In this document: positions 36,846 to 45,672 of the stretch, piece by piece | Layout: each line of letters begins with the position of its first letter | Position numbering within the stretch: position 1 is the first letter of the stretch | Origin: Mariniflexile sp. AS56 | GTDB taxonomy: Bacteria; Bacteroidota; Bacteroidia; Flavobacteriales; Flavobacteriaceae | Reading direction: 5' to 3' | NCBI RefSeq assembly: GCF_030552475.1 | Contig: NZ_JAUPED010000002.1 | Span: 360,863-424,862 of the forward strand | Length of the DNA stretch: 64,000 bases | Made by a program: the position numbers and the translations under genes | The notes under the pieces: generated by a model | What the model saw: the letters and a program-made list of their open reading frames with translations, nothing else | Databases searched by the model: none | Told to the model about the DNA's origin: nothing

Positions 36846-38456
36846 ATGAAAGTACAATTACTCGGTTTATTCTGCGCTTTTTCCTTTTATTCCTTTTCAC
36901 AAAGTATGGGCGATTTTACCTCGGTAACGCCTATAAGTCGTACTGAAAATTTTGTGATTCCATCCACACACATCTTTCAAAAAATAATAGAAGTTGATGA
37001 TGCCCTTACGGAAGGTGGCGTTTTAGCCGGAAATCCTGATTTTACAGGGTACGTACCTATAACAGGAAGTAGTACGGCAGGTTATTTAAGTATTAATTCA
37101 GAAACCTACCCGGGAGGTGTCGCAGTTTTAGATATAAATTTTAATGCCACGTCAAAACTTTGGAACACCAGCGCATCTCAAGCCATTGATTTTTCACCAG
37201 TAGCAGGAACTGCAGCTAATTGTTCTGGAACCGTGACTCCATGGGGAACCATTATAAGCTCTGAAGAATTATCGGCATCCTTCGACTTTAATAGCGATCT
37301 CTATTCAGATTTTGGTTGGAATGTAGAAATTGACCCGGCTACGAAAACCATTGTTAATAATCAAAAACTCTGGGCCATGGGAAATTTTTCTCATGAAAAT
37401 GTGGCCATTCATTCGAATCATAGAACGGTATATCAAGGGGCTGATGTTATTGAATCTGGCAAAGTGGGCTATCTCTATAAGTTTATTGCGACCAATGCAC
37501 AAGATTTAAGTGATGGATTACTATATGTGTACAAAGGTTCTAAAAACGGAACTGGAAGTTGGATCCTTTTACCAAACAGTAGTAAAACAGACCGAAATAA
37601 CACGTATAGTAGGAGTGGAGCAGACCCCGATCTTACAGATAGTGATACCGATTATGCAGATGCTACCGAATTTAATGGCATTGAAGATGTTGAAATAGGT
37701 CCTGATGGTTGGGTCTATTTTGCTGTAAAAGGAGCCCCAGACCATCGCGTTTACCGTTTTCAAGATTCAGATGTGTTAGAAACTACAGCGTCTACCATAA
37801 CTATGGAAACCTTTGTAGGCAATACAGATGCCAACCAAAATATAACCTACACTATTAATGATGGTGCAACAACCACAGCTGTTGCTTGGGGCAGTGGCAA
37901 TGATAATTTAGCTTTTGATGGTGACGGTAATTTATGGGTATTGCAAGATGGTGATAACCATTACATATGGGTCGTAAAAGCGGGACATACTCAGGCGAAT
38001 CCCTTAGTCGAGTTGTTTGGTACCACGCCTATAGGTTCCGAGCCTACGGGCATCACGTTTACACCCGATTATAAATATTTGTTCATGTCCATACAACATC
38101 CCGATTCTGGAAATGTAGCCAACCAAATAGATGCCGCTGGAAAAACAACGCATTTTGATAAAGGCACGGTATTGGTTATTGCCCGCAATGAACATTTAGG
38201 ATCTTCTTTATCGGTTGCTGGCTTACCTGAAAATGCATTAAAGTTGTTTCCAAACCCTTTAAAACAGGATAAACAGCTTACTATTAAAGGGCATCACATT
38301 CAAAACATGAAGCTGTATTCGATTCTTGGTGAAGTGCTTCTAGATATGGATTACACATCTGTAAATCAAGTACATTTAGACCTTAAAAATATAGCTACTG
38401 GTATTTATTCAGTTAAAATAAATAACCAAGAAACGTCTAAATTGATTGTAAACTAA
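36846..38456 (+). CDS. PhoX-like secreted phosphatase with T9SS sorting domain
   Basis: A 536-residue protein. A signal peptide (1-19) precedes a beta-propeller-like domain resembling PhoX/DUF839 phosphatases: NCSGTVTPWGTIISSEE (about 122-138) mirrors the family's Cys-x-Gly-TPWGT-EE site, with HENVAIHSNHRTVYQGAD and DGDGNLWVLQDGDN further on. PhoX enzymes use calcium and iron to release phosphate from organic esters. Residues about 462-536 (FPNPLKQD, MKLYSILGEVL, IATGIYSVKI) are a type A T9SS C-terminal sorting domain, so export to the surface or medium is expected. It starts 10 bases after the leu terminator tail. Confidence 0.85.
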   Translation: MKVQLLGLFCAFSFYSFSQSMGDFTSVTPISRTENFVIPSTHIFQKIIEVDDALTEGGVLAGNPDFTGYVPITGSSTAGYLSINSETYPGGVAVLDINFNATSKLWNTSASQAIDFSPVAGTAANCSGTVTPWGTIISSEELSASFDFNSDLYSDFGWNVEIDPATKTIVNNQKLWAMGNFSHENVAIHSNHRTVYQGADVIESGKVGYLYKFIATNAQDLSDGLLYVYKGSKNGTGSWILLPNSSKTDRNNTYSRSGADPDLTDSDTDYADATEFNGIEDVEIGPDGWVYFAVKGAPDHRVYRFQDSDVLETTASTITMETFVGNTDANQNITYTINDGATTTAVAWGSGNDNLAFDGDGNLWVLQDGDNHYIWVVKAGHTQANPLVELFGTTPIGSEPTGITFTPDYKYLFMSIQHPDSGNVANQIDAAGKTTHFDKGTVLVIARNEHLGSSLSVAGLPENALKLFPNPLKQDKQLTIKGHHIQNMKLYSILGEVLLDMDYTSVNQVHLDLKNIATGIYSVKINNQETSKLIVN

Positions 38457-38457
38457 A

Positions 38458-39705
38458 TTATTCAGCTAAAAAACTAGAGGCACTCGGTAATTCAAAAATT
38501 TCTAAATCAAAATACGGAAGAGCAGCAATAAGATGGTCGAAAATATCAGACATGATGTATTCGTAGTTTTCCCAACGTTTATCACTACTAAAAGCATAAA
38601 TTTCTAAAGGTATTCCTTGTGTTGTTGGAGCTAATTGGCGCGCCATAATCATCATATCTTTATTGACGGCAGAATGATTTTGCAAATACGAATCAATATA
38701 CTTTCTAAAAATACCCAAATTCGTCAGGTTTCTTCCGTTTAATAAAAGGTCTTTATTGATGGAGTTAGATTCGTTGTACGATTTAATATCAGCCTGTCTG
38801 GTTTCCAAGTACGTGCTAATAAGTTGAATCGTTTTTAGTTCTTGTACATCATCATCTGTTAAATAGCGCACGCCACCTTGTTTAATGAAAATGGCACGTT
38901 TAATACGTCTTCCATCAGAACTTTCCATACCACGCCAGTTCTTAAACGAATCTGAAATAAGCGCATAGGTTGGAATGGTCGTAATGGTTTTATCAAAATT
39001 CTGAACCTTTACAGTCGCTAAATTTATTTCAATCACATCACCATCGGCTCCATATTTTTCAAAAGTAATCCAGTCGCCAATGCGTACCATATCATTAATA
39101 GAGACCTGAATACTGGCAACAAAACCTAAAATAGTGTCTTTAAAAATTAAAATAATAATCGCCGATGCGGCACCCAAACCGGTTACAAAATGTATAAAAG
39201 GTGTTTTTGTAATAAGCGCAATGGCAGAAAACACACCAACTACCCATGCAAAAATCATGAATACTTGTATGTAACTATCAATAGGTTTGTCTCTTAAGCT
39301 TGTTAAAGTTTTAAAGTAATCTTTAAGGGTGTTAAGAATACTGCGTACAATCCATAAAGTTAAAATGATGGCATATACTTTTAAACCACGTTCCACGACC
39401 ATTTCAAAACCAGGAAAATCATAAAATACATCTGAGATAAACTCTAAAGCCACCAATAAGGGCGTGATGTGGGCAATGTTTCTGGGTACTTTATTTTTAA
39501 CTAATAAATCGTCAAAATTGGTTTTAGATTTAGAAGCAAATTGTGAAAACACACCAATAAGCACCTTTCTAATAATAAAATCTATGATAAAAATAACGAG
39601 TAGCAAAAGAATGATAAGTCCTAATACATTCAAGTATTTTGCACCTGTTTCAGTCAAGCCAAGCGTGAGTAGGTAATCGTATATAAAATGTTTTATTTTA
39701 TCCAT
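38458..39705 (-). CDS. Mechanosensitive ion channel family protein (MscS/YbdG type)
   Basis: A 415-residue membrane protein with about five N-terminal helices, the MscS pore and beta domain (GLGAASAIIILIFKDTILGF, SIQVSINDMVRIGDWITFEKYGADGDVIEI) and a soluble C-terminal domain. The large C-terminal extension resembles YbdG-type channels. These open under membrane tension during osmotic downshift. Its ATG overlaps the stop of the DUF3817 gene by 8 bases; it is the last gene of a leftward cluster. Confidence 0.9.
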   Translation of the reverse strand: MDKIKHFIYDYLLTLGLTETGAKYLNVLGLIILLLLVIFIIDFIIRKVLIGVFSQFASKSKTNFDDLLVKNKVPRNIAHITPLLVALEFISDVFYDFPGFEMVVERGLKVYAIILTLWIVRSILNTLKDYFKTLTSLRDKPIDSYIQVFMIFAWVVGVFSAIALITKTPFIHFVTGLGAASAIIILIFKDTILGFVASIQVSINDMVRIGDWITFEKYGADGDVIEINLATVKVQNFDKTITTIPTYALISDSFKNWRGMESSDGRRIKRAIFIKQGGVRYLTDDDVQELKTIQLISTYLETRQADIKSYNESNSINKDLLLNGRNLTNLGIFRKYIDSYLQNHSAVNKDMMIMARQLAPTTQGIPLEIYAFSSDKRWENYEYIMSDIFDHLIAALPYFDLEIFELPSASSFLAE

Positions 39706-39994
39706 TTTTAAGAGATTTTAAATACTTCTTATCAATATAAAAAGTACCAAACGGAATTATAGAAGCGATCACTATTTCAGCAAACTGTTTCGTGTTCCAG
39801 TGAGATTCCTTTTTAAGCATAAACGCCATAATAATATAGCCAATAAATAAAATACCATGCGGCATACCTAGTAATTTTACGTATTGTGGGTCGTTTAAAA
39901 AGTACTTGATAGGTGTTGCGATAAATAATAATAAAATATATGAAACCCCTTCTAAAAAGGCTATAGCTCTAAATATAGTAACGAATGAAAACAT
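39698..39994 (-). CDS. DUF3817 small membrane protein
   Basis: A 98-residue protein with three membrane helices (about 3-27, 46-61, 73-88) and landmarks AFLEGVSYILLLF and MPHGILFIGY, typical of DUF3817. Function is unknown in the family. It overlaps the MscS gene start, and 42 bp separates it from the VTT gene upstream. Confidence 0.88.
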   Translation of the reverse strand: MFSFVTIFRAIAFLEGVSYILLLFIATPIKYFLNDPQYVKLLGMPHGILFIGYIIMAFMLKKESHWNTKQFAEIVIASIIPFGTFYIDKKYLKSLKNG

Positions 39995-40036
39995 AGAAAT
40001 TAAATTTGTGTGTAAATGCAGATGTGATTGTGCTTT

Positions 40037-40654
40037 TTAAAAAGCGTGAAAAATAACGATGCCATAAATTAAAAACCGTAGTAACCGCAGTGAACCGTAA
40101 GCCACTACATTTCTAAACGGAAAATCGATAATACCAGCAGCCATACAAGAAATTGAAAAGGGCAGAGGCAATAGGGCGCCCACCACAATTAAAAAACCGC
40201 CCCATTTTTTAGAGTTTTTAAGCTGTTTTGCCATTTTAACTTCTAAATAATTGTGCACTTTAGGTATTTTAGTAATAACATGGCCAATATAATACGAAAC
40301 TAAACCACCAGAATATGATAATAAAGCTAACACCGCAAGGTATAACCAGGGCGCATACATTTTACCAGCCCAAGCAATAAAAATTTCGGGAGGGACCAAG
40401 CCCAAAATGGTTTCAGAAACAAAAAAGAAAGTAAGTACGCCATATGCAGGTAGTGTTTCAGTCAGTTTAACTAAAGCCGCATTGATATCATAATAATGAT
40501 TCACCACATAAATAGCCGCAACAATAAGAATAATAAAAGGCAGCGCCTTTTTTACAGCTTGCCAAACAAAACTGTAAAAACCCGTATAGCTGTAATACTG
40601 ATGCAGTAATTGCCAGCGTGATTTTTCTGTTTTTGGTTTCGGCTTTTCTTTCAT
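40037..40654 (-). CDS. VTT/SNARE-associated domain membrane protein (YqaA-like)
   Basis: A 205-residue protein with five or six membrane helices. FFVSETILGLVPPEIFIAWAG (about 75-95) and GALLPLPFSISCMAAG (about 158-173) are the DedA/VTT-type re-entrant motifs; proteins of this superfamily are thought to move lipids across membranes. The frame is open to a GTG at 40678, but that codon lies inside the -7 promoter element, so the ATG at 40654 is the start. Confidence 0.85.
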   Translation of the reverse strand: MKEKPKPKTEKSRWQLLHQYYSYTGFYSFVWQAVKKALPFIILIVAAIYVVNHYYDINAALVKLTETLPAYGVLTFFFVSETILGLVPPEIFIAWAGKMYAPWLYLAVLALLSYSGGLVSYYIGHVITKIPKVHNYLEVKMAKQLKNSKKWGGFLIVVGALLPLPFSISCMAAGIIDFPFRNVVAYGSLRLLRFLIYGIVIFHAF

Positions 40655-40677
40655 AAAACGAGTCTTATTTGGGAGCA

Positions 40678-40685
40678 CAAAGATA
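40678..40685 (-). promoter_or_regulatory. -7 promoter element of the VTT gene
   Basis: On the reverse strand the sequence is TATCTTTG, a full match to TAnnTTTG, 23 bases before the ATG at 40654. It rules out the GTG at 40678 as the start. No -33 box is clear. Confidence 0.5.
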
Positions 40686-40765
40686 CTTCAAATAATATGT
40701 TTAATACCACCAGTGAACCAATTTTAATATTATTATAACATATGGAGAATGTTATGCTTATGGCA

Positions 40766-40806
40766 TAAAAAAAGGTCACTTATATAAACATATAAGCAAC
40801 CTTTTA
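40766..40806 (-). terminator. Terminator after the OmpA-family lipoprotein gene
   Basis: A hairpin with arms aaaaggt-c-acttatat and atataag-c-aacctttt, followed in the leftward direction by a run of T (aaaaaaa on the plus strand). It lies about 25 bases past the ompA-like stop. Confidence 0.75.
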
Positions 40807-40832
40807 ATGGATTAATTAATCAAGGGATTTTT

Positions 40833-41666
40833 TTACTCATTCGATGCCATAAGAGCAAAGAATTTATTGATATTTGGTAAAATAACAATACGGGTTCTTC
40901 TGTTTTTAGAACGATCTTCTTTGGAATCGTTACCAGCAACAGGTAAGTAACTACTTCGTCCCGAGGCAATTAATTTTTCTGGAGCCACACCATAGCTGTC
41001 TTGTAATTTTCTAACTACAGATGTTGCACGTAATACACTTAAATCCCAGTTATCTGCGATTTTAGGCGTGTTAATTGAACGCGCATCTGTATGGCCTTCA
41101 ACCATTACTTCAATACTTGGCTCTGAATTAATAACGTCTGCCAATTTTTGTAGTATGTTGTTTGCTTTATTGCTAATACGGTAACTCGCTGTGTTGAATA
41201 ACATTTTATCTGAAATAGAAATCATAACCACCGTTTCATCAATATCGATAGCGATATCTTCATCTTCGTTTAAGTTACTGTTAGCGAACGATTTTTTTAA
41301 GTTGTAAGACACGGCTAAATTCATAGAATCTTTTAGAGTCGTAGCTTGTCTTAATTTATTCGGGTCTACCTTAGTTAAGGTATGGCGCATTTTCTTTTTT
41401 GTTTCGTTAGAAATGACTGCCACATTACCAACAGATTCCATTTTTACGTCGTTTTCTGCTGTTAATGTATTTATTTTAGTATTGAAGGCTTCCACACGCG
41501 CTTCAATTTTAGCAAACTTAGTTTCAAGTTCTTCTTTTTCAAATTGTGTTTTAGTTAAAGCACTTTTTATTTGACCATTTTCATGTTCTAGAGCGACATA
41601 TTTTTTCTTTGAAACACATGCTGTCATAAAAATAGTAGCCAAAACTACCAACGATACTTTCCTCAT
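40833..41666 (-). CDS. OmpA-family peptidoglycan-associated lipoprotein
   Basis: A 277-residue protein with a lipoprotein signal (MRKVSLVVLATIFMTAC, Cys17), a coiled-coil stretch (about 25-75) and a C-terminal OmpA domain with MVEGHTDARSINTP, NWDLSVLRATSVVRKL and SKNRRTRIVI. It should anchor the outer membrane to peptidoglycan. The residues after the Cys are not acidic (VSKKK), so it probably faces the periplasm rather than the surface. Confidence 0.92.
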   Translation of the reverse strand: MRKVSLVVLATIFMTACVSKKKYVALEHENGQIKSALTKTQFEKEELETKFAKIEARVEAFNTKINTLTAENDVKMESVGNVAVISNETKKKMRHTLTKVDPNKLRQATTLKDSMNLAVSYNLKKSFANSNLNEDEDIAIDIDETVVMISISDKMLFNTASYRISNKANNILQKLADVINSEPSIEVMVEGHTDARSINTPKIADNWDLSVLRATSVVRKLQDSYGVAPEKLIASGRSSYLPVAGNDSKEDRSKNRRTRIVILPNINKFFALMASNE

Positions 41667-41784
41667 AATATAATTTTTAACTGTTTACTATTAATTACGG
41701 GGAAAAGAAGGTTCTAGATTATATGGATTTTAATAATTTGTAAAATATTATGTAATCCATTGTAATAGAAGTGTTTGTAGAAAG

Positions 41785-42110
41785 TCTATTTTACATAATA
41801 TTAATTATAGTACAAATGTTATCATTCGGTTATTTAAGACAGAAGTCCATTTGATAGCTATAATGTAGTATTATGTAAAATATCCCAGAAACATTGTATT
41901 CCATTACAGTAATACGAACTTGGGTCATTAAACTAATAAGCGGTTTGCTTCGCAGCGTTTATAAAACATTTGTATCTATAATTTGTTGTTATGTAAAATA
42001 GCCGCTACCAAGCACTCGATTGCTTTTATAAAATCAAATTGCTTATTGCAATTTATTTATAACACAATTATCCATCGCTTGCCAACGCCAAAATAAAAGC
42101 TAACCTTTTT
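41785..42110. repeat. Structured non-coding element, truncated copy 1 (L-R1-R2-T)
   Basis: This copy shares its order of parts with 48825-49245. An inverted half-site (41785-41818) faces two direct half-sites (41853-41886 and 41967-41999), all variants of CTATAAT-N(5-7)-TTATGTAAAAT. Between the last two lies a 44-base block (41918-41961) identical at 43 positions to 49049-49092, including the hairpin aagcggtttgcttcgcagcg. The 3' end acacaattatcc-atcgcttgccaacgcc is also shared. The first part of the full element (A repeat and spacer) is missing here. Confidence 0.8.
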
Positions 42111-42298
42111 GCTCTTATTAAAAATCGCGTATTCGATAAATAAGATTCTAACCATTCATAGTTCTCATGAAATCTTCTTCTTATTTCTTTATTTTCAATA
42201 TCTTGATTTAATCTCTCAATAAAACCTCGTATTTCATATGAAACCATAGTAACTGCTTTAATTCTATGCAAAGGTAAACATTTCCATTCCACACACAT
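42068..42298 (-). CDS. Doubtful small ORF bounded by repeats
   Basis: A 76-codon ORF whose first codons (MCVEW) come from the A repeat and whose last ten (AFILALASDG) come from the T end of the structured element. Only the middle, from Met18 at 42247 (MVSYEIRGFIERLNQDIENK), is unique sequence; it is helical and charged. It could be a small cassette gene with a start at 42247 or chance coding. No family recognised. Confidence 0.25.
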   Translation of the reverse strand: MCVEWKCLPLHRIKAVTMVSYEIRGFIERLNQDIENKEIRRRFHENYEWLESYLSNTRFLIRAKRLAFILALASDG

Positions 42299-42368
42299 TA
42301 CTATGCTTCCCTCCTAAGTCGTCGCATAAAAAGTGTGCCATTAACATTGTAGAAGAGGCTTTTAGAAT
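42285..42368. repeat. A repeat, copy 1
   Basis: Begins cattccacacacatta, continues cttccctcctaagtcgtcgc and ataaaaagtgt-gccattaacatt, then a more variable tail with cttttagaataa. Same strand as copies at 44880, 48688 and 57153. Confidence 0.85.
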
Positions 42369-42612
42369 AATTTTTTTTAAGTAATTGTAGTAACAACTTT
42401 CGCTTTTAGCATACTTCAATTCCAATCATAGTTAAGTGAAAAAATATAACATCTTTAAGATTCTCAATTTTAGCCATAATAAACCAAAAATATAGCTTAA
42501 AAGACCTGCTTTTAGTTAAAAAGAATGACTAAATTTATCATCTAATTTAGCTTGTAAAGTTGTATAACTCTACAATTTGGATAATTAATTTATTATTAGG
42601 ATAGCCATCGTT

Positions 42613-43269
42613 ATGCATTCAGAATCACTTGAACTAGATATAGAAAAATACTGTCGGTTTTGTAACCCACCAGATAAGAATAGAATACTTTTTGAATCTG
42701 ACAATTTTTATGTTATGCTTTCACTAGGCCCTATCGTTGAAGGTTATCTTTTGATATGCTCCAAACAACATTTTGAGTCTTGCAGTAAAATTCCAAAAAA
42801 ATATTCGACAGAATTTGATTCTTTAGTAAGTGCTGTTAAGCAAATTCTTATAGAGACATATGGAAGCTGTATATTTTATGAACATGGAAGAGCAGGATCT
42901 TGTTTATCTTTTGGTGAAGGAAGCAAACATTGTTATCATGCTCACATGCATTGTGTACCTGTGAATGTTAAATTGAGTAATTTAATTGAAGGAACATTAA
43001 AGCCAATCAAATGCAATTCTTTTGATGATTTTAGAGAAAATTGTAATAAATACAATGAACCCTATTTGTTTGTGGACGATGGAGAAAAATATATTTACAT
43101 AGTCGTTAAGGATATCAGGAGACAATATTTAAGATATTTGACGGCAGAAGCTATTGGAAAAAAGGGCTTATGGAACTGGGTTGAGCATCAAGGTTGGGAT
43201 ATAATAGATCGTTCAAAAAACAAATTAAAGCCATTGTTTAATTCTTTAAGTATTAAATATGGCAATTAA
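42613..43269 (+). CDS. HIT-domain nucleotide-binding protein
   Basis: A 218-residue protein. A Cys pair CRFC (14-17), typical of zinc-bearing HIT proteins, precedes the HIT fold. The catalytic triad HAHMH (His109, His111, His113) follows EHG (90-92) and GSKHCYHAHMHC. The C-terminal part has QYLRYLTAEAIGKKGLWNW, an extension seen in a HIT subgroup. HIT enzymes hydrolyse or transfer nucleotidyl groups (AMP-lysine, dinucleoside polyphosphates, GalT-type). It overlaps the next gene by 11 bases and lies between two A repeats, so the pair forms a cassette. Substrate unknown. Confidence 0.85.
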   Translation: MHSESLELDIEKYCRFCNPPDKNRILFESDNFYVMLSLGPIVEGYLLICSKQHFESCSKIPKKYSTEFDSLVSAVKQILIETYGSCIFYEHGRAGSCLSFGEGSKHCYHAHMHCVPVNVKLSNLIEGTLKPIKCNSFDDFRENCNKYNEPYLFVDDGEKYIYIVVKDIRRQYLRYLTAEAIGKKGLWNWVEHQGWDIIDRSKNKLKPLFNSLSIKYGN

Positions 43270-44767
43270 AATCTATAGAAAAGATATTGATGCAATTATT
43301 GATAGGAGTATTAATGGGCTTAATGAGAACTTTCGGGTTATAGATAATCATTCTGGTTGGCATCAAGAATTAGGCTCACCTAAAATTGGTAATATTGCAA
43401 ATGCTCAGGCTTTACTTATGTTACAGTTTTGCGATAAGCAATTTTCTAATAAACGAGATGTTCTTAACACCTTGAAATCAACACAATTTAGTGAGGAAGA
43501 GCCTAATTTAAAAGGTGGCTGGTCATATAAGACTAATCTAACGACCCTTCCAACAACTGAGTGTACAAGTTGGAGTCTTTTAGCTTTAGGTCAAGAATTT
43601 AATCGAGATGATCAGGTAATACTTAACGGAATTGATTGGCTTTTAAAGAATCACATAGATGTATCTAAGGATACTGGTTGGGGGTGTATTAAAGATGATA
43701 TATCTAGAACCTATGCAACATGTTTAGCTTTAAAAACTTTAAAAAAACTAGGTAAATCAATAGCTCCTGAATTTGAGCGAGGCATTAGTTGGTTAAAATC
43801 AAGCGTGAACAGTGATGGTGGTTGGGGTGTTTCAGATCAGGGTGACTCTACAATTACACATACTTCCCACGCAATAATAACCTTAATCGAATGTGGTATT
43901 AATAATAACAGTGATATTATTAAAAAAGCATGTCTATGGCTATGTACTAAATATAAAGAATCTGATAGTTGGAATTCTTCTCCTGCAGCAGGCCTTACTG
44001 AAAAAATGAATATTGGCGATAAAAGAATTTCATATCATCACTACTCTTTACCATGGGCGTTAGTAGCTTTACTAAGTTGCGGCAAATTACACTCTCCAGA
44101 ATTTATAAAAGGATTTAATGAATTATTAGACCTTGAAGATAAGGGTAATTGGATTCATCCTTTTTTAATAGATAATAAGCATTTTACGATATGGTCAAAA
44201 CATGATGCCCTTTATGCAATTGCACATTTACAAGAGTCGTGCCCTAATTGGCATGAGGTTAAGCATATTAAATTGAATAAGAACACCGTAACATTTAGTT
44301 CGACTAATAGTAGGTTTAACTTTAGTTTTTTCGATTTCTTTAATAGCAATGAAACCGAAGAAAAACCTCAAGAAAAGAAAATTAGAAACCCAAGGCTTTG
44401 GCCTTTATTAGCTTTACTTTCTGGTGTAGTGGCTATGTTCATCGCAAATTTTCTTAAAAAGAATCCTGAATGGATTTTTGAGACCACTGTTGGAATTGTT
44501 GTAATGATAATTGTTTTGCTTTTTAACCCCGTTAGAAGATACATTAAAGCTTTTTGGACAATTGTAACTATTGGTTTATCTATTGCGCTTATACCTGCGA
44601 TGGAATTAAAGACCAGTATTAATACCTCTGATTTTAATGGATTCAAGAATCTTTTCTTCAAATTAATTATTTATGAACCTCACTGGATTGTATATGTAGT
44701 ATTATATTTGATTCTTGGCTTAATAGCTGTTTACTGTTTGTACTTAGACAATAAGCATAGAAACTAA
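43259..44767 (+). CDS. Membrane-anchored terpene-cyclase-fold (alpha/alpha toroid) protein
   Basis: A 502-residue protein. Residues 1 to about 330 carry repeated prenyltransferase/squalene-cyclase motifs: GGWSYK (about 85), DTGWGCIKD (about 140), DGGWGVSDQGDSTITHTSHA (about 187-206) and SYHHYSLPWALVALL. The catalytic DxDD of squalene-hopene cyclase is not seen. A linker rich in Glu/Lys (about 360-375) leads to four membrane helices (about 380-397, 405-422, 432-448, 470-495). I know of no named system with this domain order. The tight 11-base overlap with the HIT gene implies a common job. Confidence 0.75.
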   Translation: MAIKIYRKDIDAIIDRSINGLNENFRVIDNHSGWHQELGSPKIGNIANAQALLMLQFCDKQFSNKRDVLNTLKSTQFSEEEPNLKGGWSYKTNLTTLPTTECTSWSLLALGQEFNRDDQVILNGIDWLLKNHIDVSKDTGWGCIKDDISRTYATCLALKTLKKLGKSIAPEFERGISWLKSSVNSDGGWGVSDQGDSTITHTSHAIITLIECGINNNSDIIKKACLWLCTKYKESDSWNSSPAAGLTEKMNIGDKRISYHHYSLPWALVALLSCGKLHSPEFIKGFNELLDLEDKGNWIHPFLIDNKHFTIWSKHDALYAIAHLQESCPNWHEVKHIKLNKNTVTFSSTNSRFNFSFFDFFNSNETEEKPQEKKIRNPRLWPLLALLSGVVAMFIANFLKKNPEWIFETTVGIVVMIIVLLFNPVRRYIKAFWTIVTIGLSIALIPAMELKTSINTSDFNGFKNLFFKLIIYEPHWIVYVVLYLILGLIAVYCLYLDNKHRN

Positions 44768-44879
44768 TCAATAATTTAATTGATTAGGATTAATTTATTC
44801 ACTTGAAATAACTTAATGCATATCAATTACTAATCTAATCATTTATAACAATTATATTAATATTTTATATATACAAAAA

Positions 44880-44940
44880 CATTCCACACACATTACGCTT
44901 CCCTCCTACGTCGTCGCATAAAAAGTGTTCCATAAACATT
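44880..44940. repeat. A repeat, copy 2
   Basis: cattccacacacattacgct, then tccctcctacgtcgtcgcat and aaaaagtgttccataaacat: the least disturbed 61-base core of the family, here without the downstream spacer. It separates the HIT/toroid pair from the four-gene envelope operon. Confidence 0.85.
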
Positions 44941-44997
44941 TACTTCTCAGATATTAAATTATGAAAGTGTAATATTTAGTCTAAACAATATTGTTTT

Positions 44998-45639
44998 TTA
45001 ACTCTTCTTCCAAGAGTCTTTTATAATCTTTAGTAATTTGTTAATACCAGACGTTCCTCCCGAAAGTACTGCAGCAGTAAAAAGAATATCGATATACGAC
45101 AGTATTTTATGATTAATACCTTTATTAGTCATATCGATAAAATCACTCAAAATAGTAATACCAGTAATAGCTAAAACTAGTCCAGCTGCAAAAGCAATCA
45201 TTCTAACATGTGATGATCGTTTCTCATCAATCTCTGCAATTTTATCTTCTGCTGTTTGTTTGGTCGTTGAAAACGTTGTGAGTTGTGTGTTTAAACTCTT
45301 TACTGAATCCATTGTAGTAGCTTTGCTTAAGCCATATAACTGCTGACTTAAAATCTCTTTATGTATTAGTGCTTCATTATCTTTTACAATAGAAAGTGCA
45401 TTTAGAGCTTGTGTCCTACTTTGGATGTCTATTTCATCTTGTGGAAAAAAGACTTCTATTAATTGATCTAGCAATGCACCAACAATAAACAGTTTTGCAA
45501 AAACACCACCTAATAATTCTAAAGTATCTCCAGTTTGCCAATCTAATGCAGGAAGATCACCTTTGTAGCCAATAATAAATACTAAGGTAATGGTTAGAAA
45601 TGTTATTAAAAGCCACCAATATTTTTTTAACATCTTCAT
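44998..45639 (-). CDS. Hypothetical four-helix membrane protein (last gene of envelope operon)
   Basis: A 213-residue protein with membrane helices at about 8-25, 40-60, 145-164 and 180-198 and a long cytoplasmic or periplasmic helical segment between helices 2 and 3 (AEDKIAEIDEKRSSH). No family recognised. It follows the lipoprotein gene by 33 bp and is the inner-membrane member of the four-gene unit 48481-44998. Confidence 0.75.
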   Translation of the reverse strand: MKMLKKYWWLLITFLTITLVFIIGYKGDLPALDWQTGDTLELLGGVFAKLFIVGALLDQLIEVFFPQDEIDIQSRTQALNALSIVKDNEALIHKEILSQQLYGLSKATTMDSVKSLNTQLTTFSTTKQTAEDKIAEIDEKRSSHVRMIAFAAGLVLAITGITILSDFIDMTNKGINHKILSYIDILFTAAVLSGGTSGINKLLKIIKDSWKKS

Positions 45640-45672
45640 AATTCTAATTTTAGTTAGTTAATATGTACTAAA

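Larger units (their letters stand above)
41667..42612. other. Long intergenic region at the start of the accessory stretch
   Basis: 946 bases with no well-supported gene. It contains a structured non-coding element (41785-42110), a weak 76-codon ORF running leftward (42068-42298), a copy of the 65-bp A repeat (42285-42368) and about 240 AT-rich bases before the HIT gene, in which I see nothing further. Confidence 0.8.

Noticed and set aside
40655..40678. Upstream GTG start for the VTT protein
   Set aside because: The GTG lies within the -7 promoter element, so it would not be transcribed; the ATG at 40654 is used.
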